From NCBI GenBank assembly GCA_052258065.1, contig JBQQPY010000002.1, positions 434,001 through 498,000 of the forward strand: DNA of 64,000 nucleotides, read 5' to 3'. The first letter of the stretch is position 1. Each line of letters opens with the position of its first letter. Source of the stretch: JBQQPY01 sp052258065. GTDB taxonomy: Bacteria > Pseudomonadota > Gammaproteobacteria > Enterobacterales > Enterobacteriaceae. The notes below the pieces were generated by a model. It saw only the letters and a list, made by a program, of their open reading frames with translations, had not been told where the DNA came from and made no database searches. Shown piece after piece: positions 43,555-54,450 of the stretch. The translations under genes and the position numbers were made by a program.

Positions 43555-43835
43555 GTAACAGGTCATTAAGGATATTTTAACGCAAGACCAGCGCTTGATG
43601 ATAGTTCGTTCACTGAATGAGTATCACGGTAAATTAAATAAATCGATGTTACAGGACTGCAACGCAGGCTACGACCATCAGGTGTCTCTTGCGCCCGCGC
43701 GCACGTTCTTCCGGCCTGGCTGGCAGCGCAGAAGCGGTTGCTTGCTTGATGCCTTGCCTGAGGTTATCTAGTCGCCTATCTTAGCAGACGTAGACAGGAC
43801 ATTGCCGAAGGTCGCGCGCCCGGACCCGATATGAA
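43555..43835 (+). pseudogene. Remnant of Mu gp26-like winged-helix protein (ArsR-like)
   Basis: Reads ILTQDQRLMIVRSLNEYHGK and LNKSMLQDCNAGYDHQVS, then in other frames AHVLPAWLAAQKRLLLDALPE and SRRRQDIAEGRAPGP, matching the small winged-helix protein found before gp27 (xxDQRLVILRxLxxxPGYxxNESxL ... LxxRGxDxAxGRxxVPGVKRP). Frames shift within it. Confidence 0.6.
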
Positions 43836-43851
43836 AATCCGCGCCGCCGCT

Positions 43852-44401
43852 ATGAATATGCCGATGGAGACCAATATCACACGCGGTCGGTCCAGCAAGG
43901 TGGATGTATTGCTAGCCGATACTCATCAACGCTTCTTTGAACTGCCACACCCAGTTACAGATTGTAGACGGAATTAACTAATGAATTGATTCGGCGGGGC
44001 GGCTTGCCAAGTACCAGCTCTCACGTTTCGTAGTTAAACGGATAGCGACGAAAACCAGGCGCATGTCGTGAGATTTACGTGAGCTGCGCGAGCATGCCGC
44101 CCTTCCTCACCACCGCCGAATCGCGTGAAAAACCGACTGACGAAACCTCGCGGCTGATTACGGAGAGATAGCGCGCTTCCCGCTATTCAAGAGCATATGC
44201 CAGCATCAGATTGCCAATCAGGATAACTACAAGGTTCATATTGATTTTATCAAAGAGATTATTCTAGCTGCCCAACGACTAGAGCAGAGCCGAGATAAGT
44301 TGCAAACGCGAGAAAATCATTCGCTAGGCCTCATGCCTAGGCGTGAGGCTAAGGCCGTTAGTGAAGCATTGCAAGGAAACAACGCCCAAGACAGCGCCTG
44401 A
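43852..44401 (+). pseudogene. Remnant of Mu gp27-like DUF3486 protein
   Basis: Reads METNITRGRSSKVDVLLADT (DUF3486 GRxSKxDLLP), KYQLSRFVVKRIATKTRR, DLRELREHAA, KPTDETSRLI and FIKEIILAAQRLEQSRDKLQ, ending EALQGNNAQDSA at 44401. Order and content match the DUF3486 protein encoded just before the large terminase. Several frame changes. Confidence 0.72.
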
Positions 44402-45120
44402 AGTGGCCATTCGCTTTTACACTCCAGTCAATGAGAGGTTATAGCATAACGAAGAGAGTTCACAACGCCACCTTACTGAAGCCATGTACCTACTAATACA
44501 GATGGGTGCAGGCCCGCTAGCCGCGAGCCTGACTGTCAACTGTTTTCAGGATACCCACAACACCCAAGAAAAAACTAGGGAACGACTTTGGAAGAACGAC
44601 TCACCCATGCGCCATGGCTTGACAATGCGCTACTTGATACCACCGACGCCATCCTTAAGGTCGGGCAATTAAAGAGATATGTAGCTTGGCAAAGTGCATA
44701 ATGCGCTGCGCAAAGAGATCCGCAACGCCTATGGAACTTTTATTGTGATCTCACTTATCTACTGTTGGCGCTGCACAGCGCTGTCCCGCTTAGCGGGTGG
44801 CGACTCTCCGCCTGGTATTTGATACGCCGGAATGCGAAAATATGGCCAGCTTTGCCGAGGCCACCCCCACACTGACGACTGGCATGGCGATCCCGGTCTC
44901 CTGAATCCACAATCAGCTGCGCATTCCGATGCTATATGGCGAAGATCCGCTGTTTACCGTCTCGTCGGCAGCAAGGGTAGCACAGACTGCGCTATGAGCA
45001 ATCTACATATCGGCAGTGCCGATAAAAGACGCGTTAAACGCAGTGAAGACAGCACACAATTCCTTGCAGTTAAACGCTAGTGCCAACCCGATACTGCCTC
45101 TGATAATAGCCGCTATTTGT
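44402..45120 (+). pseudogene. Remnant of Mu gp29-like portal protein (DUF935)
   Basis: The large terminase expected between gp27 and gp29 is almost wholly missing. Then LEERLTHAPWLDNALLDTTDAILKVG recalls the DUF935 segment where portal proteins read LDDxLLDLxDAIGKGF. Near 44870-44960 the frame GMAIPVS-IHNQLRIPMLYGEDPLF aligns with the G-xxVPVSWIxxRLGIPxPxxGExVL signature of DUF935. Stops throughout. Confidence 0.62.
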
Positions 45121-45199
45121 GAGCTAGAGCAGGAGACAGCGCTAGTAAAGCAGGCGGAGATTCTCTAAGATAGACACTTAGGTGCTAATTGCACTACTG

Positions 45200-45620
45200 A
45201 TTCGCACGACTTTTTGTTGGAAGCGTAGAGGCATCTCAATGTTAAAACCAATGGCGCCTACCGCCGAAAAAACCATCGCTTACCCCCTAAAGACTATCAC
45301 ATTGCTTCGAATTGGTTTAAGTAATAGGCGGTCGTTCACACCTGGATGCTTGCCGTCATCAGGTCGCTGCGTCTAGATATCCTGAGCGCCATCCGTGACT
45401 AGGTTGACCTGGCCATTTTCCCATAGAAGATCCCGACAAGACTTTATCGATACCATGAAGCCCCGGCTACAAAATCTCGGATGGTGAGAGAAACAAGTCG
45501 TGGTGGAGAAGTCAGGGCAATGCCGAAACCGCGCAATTGGGCGGCGCACGCTGCCTGGCTACGTACGATATATAACGTCAATAGCCACTTATCAGTCTAG
45601 CTGCAAACCGGGGATGCATC
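45200..45620 (+). pseudogene. Remnant of Mu gp30 (F-like minor head protein)
   Basis: Across frames reads LDILSAIRD-VDLAIF, RLYRYHEA..KSRMV, then NAETAQLGGARCLATYDI and VNSHLS. This matches the F/SPP1 gp7 minor head family (DxLxAIRDxVDLAIAEGxTLxDF ... PxLQxLGWWGK ... QLGxPRRLxTIYDTNxxTS). It follows the portal remnant, as in Mu. Confidence 0.6.
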
Positions 45621-45649
45621 CGGGGCCGGCAGCCATCCCCGGCTCACCC

Positions 45650-45900
45650 GTTTATAATGCTAGCCCTCACCAGCAAGGAGGATATCCTCGACGCCTTGCT
45701 ACTTGCTCATGACAGCTGGTGTTAGGTTATCCTCGCCGGTGAGGGCGTATGACGGTCACTCAGACCCCCGAAGATTGGCTGATTAAAGAGACTATATTTA
45801 ACCGCATGGTGAATCAGGTAGAAGCGCTCAATCAGCTTATCAAAATCAATATCAATTATAACCACTAAACACTGTTTAAATAGGAATCGGTTCTGGCGGC
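45650..45900 (+). other. Short prophage frames, unassigned
   Basis: A 39-codon frame from ATG 45749 (MTVTQTPEDWLIKETIFNRM, ending ININYNH) is intact between decayed head genes. LALTSKEDILDALLLAHDSW precedes it in another frame and may derive from a virion-morphogenesis gene. Not identified. Confidence 0.35.
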
Positions 45901-46173
45901 TAGTTTTTTTCCGGTAACCCGGGACGTTTTCACTGAGACAACACTACCAAAGTTTGGGTTAATCCATACTGGATCCACCGGCGCTTCAGCGCCTGAAAAA
46001 TAATGACCCCTTTTGCCGGTGATGGTCTATGACGCGCTCAGCGGTGAACTCCTAGCATGTTAGTTATTGCTCGCTCTCTGGGTCTGACCGGCACTCGCCT
46101 AGTGGCGGCTCTGATCGCTGAAGACTTGCATAGGATGTTAACTGCTCCCACTTGTTTCCTATAAGGAGTCTGC

Positions 46174-46720
46174 CATGAATCAATCGTTAAAAGTGCTTCT
46201 AGCCGCGCTGATCCTGACGGAAAATGTATAACCCTGACTAAGCTAAAAGTCCGGTGGACAAGGCCAGTGCGCTGGAAACCGATATAGCGGCCTTGTCTGT
46301 TGATTGAACCGCGCTGAAAACACAGGCATAAACAGAGGCAGCGGATTAATGCTACTTGCACCGATCCAGACTTATAACGCCATGCGTGAGCGGCGGCAGC
46401 ACTGTCTGCCGATCTGGGTAAGACCACCCCTGGCGCAGACGCTGAACAAGGCTGAGCAGGATTGGCAGATATTAAAATCCGAGCGACTCTACCTGCAAAC
46501 ACTCTTCGGCCAGATTGACGGGGTGGCGCTGTCGGCCCAGCTATTGACGCGCCAGCCGATAAGCCGCCATGACCCACGTGCAGACTGAAAACCTGACCCT
46601 GCTGCCCATAAACTGTAAAAAATCGCAACCGTCGACCTATCGGTGGAAGAGTTACAGACCGCGTGTATGCTGGAGATACCCAGCGGCGTTTCGGAAAATC
46701 AAGACCGACAACGCACAATA
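46174..46720 (+). pseudogene. Remnant of Mu gpI-like protease/scaffold
   Basis: MNQSLKVLLAALILTENV, ASALETDIAALSVD and TALKTQA recall the C-terminal scaffold part of Mu I proteins (MKxLLxALGLxExAxExEALxAL ... ALExEIAALKA). ATVDLSVEELQTACMLEIPSGV recalls the closing DLSxMTxEQxxVCxxLGISxxDF motif. It lies directly before gpT, as in Mu. Confidence 0.6.
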
Positions 46721-47030
46721 ATGCCAACCACTATTACCAAGTTGCAAACTATTGCCCTGATGACCGGCTGTGGCAAGGAGTTTCAGAACGGGCGGCAACG
46801 GATCCGTCTCACTATAAGCAAGTGGAGACCAGCGCCCCTCGAAGTCTAAATCCAATAATTAAGTCTGGGTGAGGCGGCTTCCTGCTTTCCCTCAGTGGAT
46901 AAGGCGCACGCAGGATCCAGCGGCTAGAAGTCTACGATTACACGATCAACAACACCTACGAAGTCGCAGTCGCCATTACCCGCGATGATTTTAAATATGA
47001 CAATCAGTTTTGGCTGAAACAGAGCAGAAG
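46721..47030 (+). pseudogene. Truncated Mu gpT-like major head protein
   Basis: The ATG at 46721 begins MPTTITKLQTIALMTGCGKE, then TDPSHYKQVETSAP, a degraded GKFPGFREWIGDR region and LEVYDYTINNTYEVAVAITR with DDFKYDNQF. This is the N-terminal half of the Mu T major capsid family (VxRDDIEDDxxG). The rest of the head and all tail genes are absent; the prophage is cut at about 47030. Confidence 0.7.
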
Positions 47031-47047
47031 TTAATCGTGGAGCATAC

Positions 47048-47072
47048 TCTGGCGGCATTAGCTGCCGCCAGA
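47048..47072 (+). terminator. Strong hairpin at prophage edge
   Basis: TCTGGCGGCA and TGCCGCCAGA form a perfect 10-bp stem around a TTAGC loop. No clear U run follows, so it may be a weak terminator or another structured site. It lies at the boundary between the prophage relic and the mdfA downstream flank. Confidence 0.5.
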
Positions 47073-47287
47073 ATTTATGATTATATCGAAAGCAAACTAA
47101 AGATCCATTGTCTCTGACAGAGAAAAATTAGGTTTCCGGATTGATAGCCAGCGAAAACAGCAGGCTACTCTGCTTTATGGCATTTCGTTGTTAAATTTAT
47201 ATAAGTTTTATCTTGTTAAAAAACCTTATATAGAGTCAGCTACAATAGTATAAATTTACCATTTTACTTTTTATACAGATAAAATCT

Positions 47288-48520
47288 TTAAAGTTGAGTG
47301 ACCGTGGTAATTTCTTCTTTGCGTGGTAATTTATGAATAAAAACAGTGACAAAAATTAACCAGCATAAGCCACTACATAAATTGAACGCATTGAAAGCAT
47401 CCTCATGTCCCCATAGATAAACAATCTTGGAAAGTTCGATTCCCAACATAAATACCATCAAGCTAATGATGCCCATAGCGGCAGAAACAGTCCCTTTTCT
47501 AACATCACTGGAGAATAATGTTAATCGCGTTAAACAAGCGTTAGCCGTACCAAGGCCGAATGAATATAGACTTAAACCCGCTGTAATCCACAGGTAAGCG
47601 CCTGATGAGTAAAATGTTGAACTTACAGCGACTATCAGACCAACTATCATCGGTTTTCCACCGAGTTTTATCAGCTGAACTAAAGTTGTTTTTCCCGTTA
47701 AATAACTCAACGCAAGATTTCCCATAATTAATCCTCCGAAAACAGGAACTTGCAATATAGCGTAGGAAAGAGTTGAGAGCTGTTCGCTACTAATAATAAT
47801 AATAGGAGAAAGAGCAATCCAGGCGAGTAATGGCACGTTTGCAAATCCTATTGCGAGCGTCCCGCAAATAAAACGTGAATTCTTTAACACTTGTTTATAG
47901 TCGCGCCACAGAAAAGAAAAGGATAGCATTTCCCCTTTCAGTGCTACCGTTTCTGGCATGAAGAAAAGCAAGCCTACGAATGACACTAAAGCTAAAATGG
48001 CAAAGATGACAAACATGACTTGCCAGGGCAGAATATTAATCAATGCAGCGCCGGCTAATGGCCCCAGCAGAGGCGCGATCAAAGCAACATTTGCCATTAG
48101 CGCAATGATTTTAACGCAGAGTGTTTCATCAAACGCCTCTTGAATTGCCGCATAACCTACGGCACCGATAAAACAGAGCCCCATGCCTTGCATGAATCGC
48201 ATAACGATAAACTGCTTTATGCTAGAAATAAATAGAATAGTAAAACAGCTAACAACAAAGAAGAGAACACCGCAAAGCATAACGGGACGTCGTCCACGTC
48301 TGTCTGATAGAGGTCCAAAAAACCATTGTAAGAAGACTCCTCCAGCTAGATAAGCCGTGAGAGAAGTAGGGACCCATTCAATTCCTGCATTAAAATTTAC
48401 TACGACCTCTAACATAGCTGGCTGAATCATATCGTTAGCGATATACACGGCGAATTCAAATAACACTAAACTTAAAGGAAAGAGTATTCGATGAGGCTTT
48501 GACAAAGATGATATATGCAT
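47288..48520 (-). CDS. mdfA: MdfA-like multidrug/cation MFS exporter
   Basis: Proton-driven twelve-span exporter of drugs and monovalent cations. 410 residues, the length of E. coli MdfA, and similar from end to end. LVLFEFAVYIANDMIQP keeps the membrane-embedded Glu (E26 in MdfA) and the following Asp. The loop 2-3 motif GPLSDRRGRRPVML is intact, as is the helix-5 motif C, ALIAPLLGPLAG. MdtM is the close alternative. It is alone between the prophage relic and IS debris, and intact while its surroundings are decayed. Confidence 0.88.
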   Translation of the reverse strand: MHISSLSKPHRILFPLSLVLFEFAVYIANDMIQPAMLEVVVNFNAGIEWVPTSLTAYLAGGVFLQWFFGPLSDRRGRRPVMLCGVLFFVVSCFTILFISSIKQFIVMRFMQGMGLCFIGAVGYAAIQEAFDETLCVKIIALMANVALIAPLLGPLAGAALINILPWQVMFVIFAILALVSFVGLLFFMPETVALKGEMLSFSFLWRDYKQVLKNSRFICGTLAIGFANVPLLAWIALSPIIIISSEQLSTLSYAILQVPVFGGLIMGNLALSYLTGKTTLVQLIKLGGKPMIVGLIVAVSSTFYSSGAYLWITAGLSLYSFGLGTANACLTRLTLFSSDVRKGTVSAAMGIISLMVFMLGIELSKIVYLWGHEDAFNAFNLCSGLCWLIFVTVFIHKLPRKEEITTVTQL

Positions 48521-49800
48521 AAATTCATTCTTATTAAAATATGTAAACGTATTGCCAGACTTGAGCGTGACTGCGACAGAAAATGATGGATTAAGTGAAA
48601 TTCAATTTCACTAAGAAAAAATAGAGAGTTTATTTATCGAACAAATGAGCCTTAAAAATCGCGCGATGCATCAGTATCATGAAATATGGCATTAGCGGTA
48701 AGTGAGGTTTGCTAATGACAACGATCGTACTGATAGACGCTCTGCGAGAGCTAACAATCAGTGGTGTAGTCACAAACAGCATAATTAAGCCTGCAACTAA
48801 CTTAGCTTAAGCAACGCCCCACGACACTGCATTTCACTCGCACATCTTTCAAGAAATACCAGTAAAGACAAATCGGACTAAAACTCAATAAGATTAGAAT
48901 CTATGTAGGTATCTCTTGGCAAATTCAGCGTAGCTCAATCTTGAGCTGCTTAAAGTACGTGATTAGATTTAATTATGAGTAACTACCTACCCTTAGTTGA
49001 CTATAACTTATCTTGATTGAGTAACTTAACTGGCTGAGCTTAACGTACACTGGAAGTAAGCACTTTTCAAGTATACGAATATTCTTCTGGAGAATGTAAA
49101 AAACGCCATAATAGCTAGTTACAGTGCAATTTGGGTTAACATACGCCTGGCTACCTGGCAAATGAGTATTGATTTAACCGACGTTACGACTTTGAAAGCA
49201 CCAATACAGTACTTCTTAGTAGCGGTATCGAAAGCACTCACAATGTCATAGAGTATATTAAGGATAAATGATGAAATGTATAATTAGGTTCTTTCTATAC
49301 ATAGAACGTAAGCTGCTCTTTTATTTGCTATTCGCTGTCCGCTATCTTCAACGATTTTTTCTGTGTATGCATCATATTAACGCTTATCAATTTACTATTA
49401 ATATTTATCGTATTGAGTAAAGCTAGAACCGATGCATGCTCATTTTTTCTTACGACTTGCTTTAGCCAGTATCAATACTTGTAGTTTACTTAAAGCAGTG
49501 ATTTTGTATAGACTTGAACTATGACTGTTTTAATATAAGTATCTCAAAGTTTTAACATCAATAGCTGTCTGTTTATGCGCGAACTCTTGGCAAACCCAAT
49601 TAATCCAGTCAATGAAAATTGGTTTATTTTTTATGGATTTGTTGTTTTTATAATAAAATTTATTGTAGCATATTATCTGCTGTAACATAACGCTTATAAA
49701 CTTTATATTTACATAACTATTGTAGCTTGTCTTCTCTACACTGCTTAATCCGTTATTTTCACCTGAATTATGTGTCTTGTCCCGGATACTTATATGCACT
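48521..49800. repeat. Repeat and IS debris between mdfA and IS481 copy
   Basis: 48960-49250 is a family-B copy. 49290-49440 resembles part of the IS630 type-B region. A minus frame at 49530-49799 (89 codons, lysine- and asparagine-rich) has no recognised family and may be chance. No host gene recognised. Confidence 0.4.
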
Positions 49801-50800
49801 CTCGTTGCACAGCTCTTTTCATCGCAAAATCGCTACTGATGGCTATGGCTGAGGGGAAAACATCATGATGACTAAGCCCTTCATAGTCAGGAAACTACAA
49901 CACCTGAAATCACAGCATCTCTTAAGGCGAGCCACGAACCAGCATCTTTCGCTAAGCATTATATTATCTCTGGCTTAGCGTTTCTAAATAATAAAAACAA
50001 GATAGTTTTTAGGATTATAGGCATATTTTCTATCGTTTGCAGAGGATACTGTTACGCGCTCAGGGGAAGTGACTGTTTCCCTGTAGAAGACACTGTTTTC
50101 CCCTAGACGATTAGAGATCATATGCGAATTCCTCAACCCGACCATATCTAGATCTGGCCTAGCTCGCTGTTTCTACAGGCATGGATTAGGGTATTTGCGC
50201 GACATGAAGCATAAAGCACCAAAATCAAAACAACAGTATTTAAAATCCATGAGCTTGGTTGCCCTTTGTATGTTGATATGAAATAACTCCGACAAAAACT
50301 ATATAAAACCTTACGACGTTATCTTTTATTAGTCTAGATTGAGTAACTGGATGAGTTTTTATCCGTCTCCGGAAAGCTAAGCTTGACTAATACACAATAT
50401 TTCTTGCGTAATCTTAGTCAAGCATGTCCTATGACCATTCATCGAGTGCCGATAGGCAATAACAGAGAATTTACAGATTGTCTTTTGAGCCTGTGAAACA
50501 CTCAACTATTGGAAAACATGAATTTGGGGGCTTATGTGCAGAGATTGATATAGAGCACCGCCTGAACCCACAGTCGCACCTAGAAACGAATGATATAGTG
50601 GAGCAATTTAATAGGCCTATAGAAGATGTGCTGCACAGCTACTTTTTCCTTTCTGGTAAAGAGCGTTAGATCATACTGTACTGACATGCCTCGCCCTACA
50701 ATGAGGAGTTCCTTCAATGAGTATTAATTAGTAATACTCTATTGCAGTCTGTGAAATATTGATACAAAATCAAATTAAAATTATTCAAAGAACCACACAC
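49800..50800 (+). mobile_element. IS481-family remnant, most complete copy
   Basis: From 49865 the plus strand reads MMTKPFIVRKLQHLKSQHLL and ASHEPASFAKHY, the helix-turn-helix start, then GYLRDMKHKAPKSKQQYLK, a degraded WxFxxxYPxK region, FTDCLLSL, FGGLCAEIDIEHRLNPQSH, IEDVLHSYFFLSGKER and a truncated C-terminus. All are IS481/rve features in the right order over about 1 kb. Many stops. Used here as reference for the other copies. Confidence 0.8.
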
Positions 50801-50970
50801 CTTACGAGATTTAACAGCGGCTAATCCGGGCAAAATCATGGAACGTGCCGCATTCTCTCGGTAATTTTAAGAACTCTGCGGCGCTGGTGCCGCTTTCAGT
50901 ACTGTTGCTTAGGCCTCGGCGGAGTTCACACTAAACTGGCCCATCCCTAATCAGCCGATCAGGAAGCGCT

Positions 50971-51420
50971 ATGCATTGTCCGTTTTGTTCTGCAGTCGAT
51001 ACTAAGGTTATAGATTCCCGTCTAGTGGGGGAAGGAACTCAGGTTCGCCGGCGCCGGCAGTGCGCTATTTGTAATGAACGCTTCACGACATTTGAAGTGG
51101 CGGAACTTGTGCTGCCTCGCGTCATCAAAAGCAATGATGTGCACGAATCTTTTAATGAAGCAAAACTCCGCAGTGGCTTTTTGAGAGCACTAGAAAAGCG
51201 GCCTGTCAAGGCTGACGACATCGAAATGGCAATCAACCACATCAAATCCCAGCTCCGCGCTATGGGGGAGTGCGAAGTGCTGAGTAAAATAATCGGAAAC
51301 CTCGTGATGGATGCGCTAAGGAAGCTGGATAAGGTTGCCTATATTCGCTTTGCCTCAGTTTATCACAGTTTCGAAGATATCCGCGAGTTTGGCGAAGAGA
51401 TTGCCCGACTGCAGGACTAG
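50971..51420 (+). CDS. nrdR: Transcriptional repressor NrdR
   Basis: Zinc-ribbon plus ATP-cone repressor of ribonucleotide reductase genes. 149 residues, the E. coli length. MHCPFCSAVDTKVIDSR and CAICNERFTT supply the four zinc Cys. The ATP-cone (PRVIKSNDVHESFNEAKLRSG) is intact, ending FGEEIARLQD. First gene of nrdR-ribD-ribH-nusB-thiL-pgpA; ribD starts 23 bases later. Confidence 0.97.
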   Translation: MHCPFCSAVDTKVIDSRLVGEGTQVRRRRQCAICNERFTTFEVAELVLPRVIKSNDVHESFNEAKLRSGFLRALEKRPVKADDIEMAINHIKSQLRAMGECEVLSKIIGNLVMDALRKLDKVAYIRFASVYHSFEDIREFGEEIARLQD

Positions 51421-51442
51421 CGCCATATTTAAGGAACACACT

Positions 51443-52575
51443 ATGAAGCATGATGAGATTTTTCTCGCGCGTGCCTTTGAGCTGGCGCGCCGCGGACGCT
51501 TTACTACCTCGCCCAATCCTAACGTCGGCTGCGTTATCGTCCACGATGGACGCATTGTGGGCGAAGGTTATCATCAGCGCGCGGGCGAGCCTCATGCCGA
51601 AGTGTATGCGCTTCGCATGGCTGGGGAAGCAGCGCGCGGGGCTAGCGCCTATGTCACCCTTGAACCCTGCAGCCATCACGGCCGTACGCCACCCTGCGCC
51701 GACGCGCTAATAAACGCAGGCGTGACGCGGGTAGTAGCCGCCATGCCCGATCCCAACCCACAGGTGGCAGGCAGCGGTCTCTACAGACTCCACCAGGCTG
51801 GCATCGACGTCCGTCATAACTTAATGCTACCGGCGGCCGAGGCGGTAAACCCAGGCTTTCTCAAACGGATGCGCACCGGCTTTCCTTGGATCAGGCTCAA
51901 GCTCGCAGCATCGCTGGATGGTCGCACCGCTATGGCTTCAGGGGAGAGTCACTGGATTACCTCCCCGAAGCGCGGCGGGATGTCCAGCGATGGCGTGCTG
52001 AAAGCGACGCCATTCTTTCCACCGCCGCTACGGTGCTGGCGGACAATCCGGCCCTAACAGTACGCTGGTCATCGCTGCCGGAGGATATCCAGAGCCTCTA
52101 TCCACAAGAATGGCTGCGTCAGCCATTGCGTGTCATCATTGATAGTACTAACCGTGTGACGCCCGCTCACCGAGTCGTTCAGGAGGAAGGGCAGACCTGG
52201 CTCGCGCGCCTTGCGGCAGATGATCTGTCGTGGCCGGCGTCCGTCAAGCAGCTTAAACTGCCTGCGCGCAAGAATCGTAGCCCAAACCACGCACATCTTG
52301 ATTTAGTGGTGTTGCTTATGCGGCTCGGTCATCATCAGATTAACAGCCTGTGGGTTGAGGCGGGCGCCGGTCTATCTGGAGCGCTGCTAAGCGCCGGATT
52401 AGTAGATGAAATGATATTATATCTGGCGCCAAAATTGCTCGGTTCCGACGCCCGCCCGCTCTGTCTGCTGCCGAGGCTACAGCAACTGAGCGCGGCGCCG
52501 GGGCTTACGCTGCTTGATGTCCAGCAGGTGGGTCCGGATATCCGCCTGTGTCTGAAACCCGGCAAGAAGACTTGA
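51443..52575 (+). pseudogene. ribD: Riboflavin deaminase/reductase, broken by one base
   Basis: Bifunctional enzyme for steps two and three of riboflavin synthesis. Start ATG 51443 with AAGGA. The deaminase domain is complete (zinc site PHAEV ... EPCSHHGRTPPC). In the linker to the reductase the frame breaks at TCCCCG (C4 at 51963-51966): the family reads WITSPEARRDVQ, needing C5. The second frame continues perfectly through NPALTVRW, VEAGAGLSGALL and APKLLGSDA to 52575. With one base restored it is 377 residues (E. coli 367). Young pseudogene, slippage-rescued or artefact; as written, only the deaminase half is in frame with the start. Confidence 0.9.
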
Positions 52576-52649
52576 TTGACTCATGCAGCGGAAAAAATAT
52601 TACCTAATTAATCATGTTGCTTAGCTAAAGCACGTCTCATCTTCAACTC

Positions 52650-53330
52650 ATATCCCGCCGCAATAAAAAATTTTCGCAAGCTTTATGGAAAATTAATTCA
52701 ATAGATTAAGCGATCGAATTCCAGCGAATCAACGGTTCTTGCTGCAGCTTTTCTAAGCAGTAACTTAAGGTTGTATAATGTTATCTAGATAGGATGTAAA
52801 TCCAGTGAATACGGAAGGAGATAAAGAAATTGCATCTTTATCCCTATTAGCTTCTCATACACTATCAACTTTATGAGTAGCTAAATTAGCTATTATTAGA
52901 ATACTTCTTCATGCAGCTTCATGAAGAAGCATCTGTTTTATATAAGCAGGAAAAGCATATCCGTTAATTTCTCTATCAACTAGCATAGTTGCACTTAATC
53001 CAGATAAACATATCCTATAAGTGAGCGTCTTTCATTCCAAGAAAGCATCTAGGACATTATTCCAGCATCCTTGACCTTTTCTGCTACGGCTTTTCCCCTC
53101 CTAATATTTGTCGTTGTTTCGTTTTTATCAAAAAATAAGCTTCTCCAGTGAGGAACATAACATTTTTTAGACTATAATTCTCACGCATGAACTACATCGT
53201 CGTGCTTTTTTCAGTAGCATACATAGTCTTTTTAACTGTTATTATATGGCAATTAAGGGGCGCTAGCGTAGCAACTTTCTTTTAAATACTGAAAGTATTT
53301 TTCAGGTAGTTACAGCATATAAATAGCTAT
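52650..53330 (-). mobile_element. IS630-family (type B) remnant
   Basis: Inverted relative to 32.56-33.19 kb; the minus strand near 52760-52680 corresponds to the region after the NPIE motif. Part of a 2.2-kb IS cluster that separates ribD from ribH, genes that are adjacent in E. coli. Confidence 0.55.
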
Positions 53331-54450
53331 TTAATAAAACGGAGTGAAAAGAACTCTAGTGTTATATAACACATTAAATGACGGATAAAGGCACTTGAAT
53401 TTGATACAAGCGTTATCGATAGCCACATGCTAATCGATCTTGGCATTTATCTTGTCGAGATGTGGTCTGCCAAGCCATGAATTCACTTCGCAATATCTCA
53501 ATCTTGTTAATATAATGATTCGGAAATTGGCTGATCAGTAGATTGAATTTGATTTCCGTTATGTCTAGCCAACTAGCATCTTTAGGCGTATGAACAAATT
53601 TAAAATAATTCCATAAAGCCTTAGCATGATTCGGCGGCAAGACTCAGCACAACGAAGCTGCGCGATAAATGTTAAGATTGTCGATAATCCGCGTTATTCG
53701 ATATGCCTAAGGGTATTTTTTGGGGATACCTTTAAGAAAGTTATCCGAAGCGATTCTGGCCCCATACTCACTCACTTTAATTATCTGACAGACTCGCTAA
53801 TAGTTTACTAGCCATGAAAGCATAGAAAACGCCTAGCCGTTTATATTCATAGTCTTTTTAGCAGGTTTTCCAAGCCCTAACGGCCACGCCATACGTGTGT
53901 ATCCAACTAATTAACGAGGGATTACGCCCATGCAAACTGCCGGATGCATTGGATCAGAGAGCTAACGATACACGCACAGAAGATTCTTCATAGCTGCAAC
54001 GAATTCTGTATTAGCTGCTGACAATACAATTACTCTATCTTTGTCCATGATTTTAGTTTATTTTTAATATGGATCTTACTATTTTACACAAGAGCATTTT
54101 AACACATTGTAGTGCTACCACCTTATCAGCAAAGAGTTACAAGGTCGACCGGCACTGCGCTTCTGACGCCTCGCTGCAGATTAACGCAATTAAATGCGCT
54201 TCGGCATCACTATTTTCAATGCAGTCATCCACCGGCTTTCTCGGTTTACGAGTCAGGAGAGCTTGAAGCCCTCTTTCAACAAAACAACGCTTGTTCTGAT
54301 TGCTAATGCATTCACTACTTTCCGCACCTCATTCTTGCTATTGGCAACCAACGCTTCTACTTGCGTTCCTTCTTGCGACGTAATGATTATAATGCATTTT
54401 CCCACTCCTCTATTTTGAAGGATTTTTTAGCTCTGGTCGCAGATACTAAA
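53330..54450 (-). mobile_element. IS630-family (type A) remnant, near full length
   Basis: The minus frame at 53413-53640 reads FKFVHTPKDASWLDITEIKF, the IS630 DDE C-terminus (HxTPKHGSWLNMAEIE). The rest extends to the N-terminal region near 54400, parallel to 7.24-7.77 and 60.0-60.6 kb. Many stops elsewhere. Confidence 0.7.

Noticed and set aside
46038..46727. Long minus-strand open frame (229 codons)
   Set aside because: Arginine- and serine-rich translation with no family character; it lies opposite the Mu gpI-like relic, whose plus-strand fragments are in the expected order. A shadow of GC-richer phage DNA.
51886..52575. Treating the second ribD frame as a separate reductase gene
   Set aside because: Its first codons (before PEARRDVQ) translate deaminase-linker DNA in the wrong frame, and no ribosome-binding site precedes it; a one-base break of a single gene is simpler.
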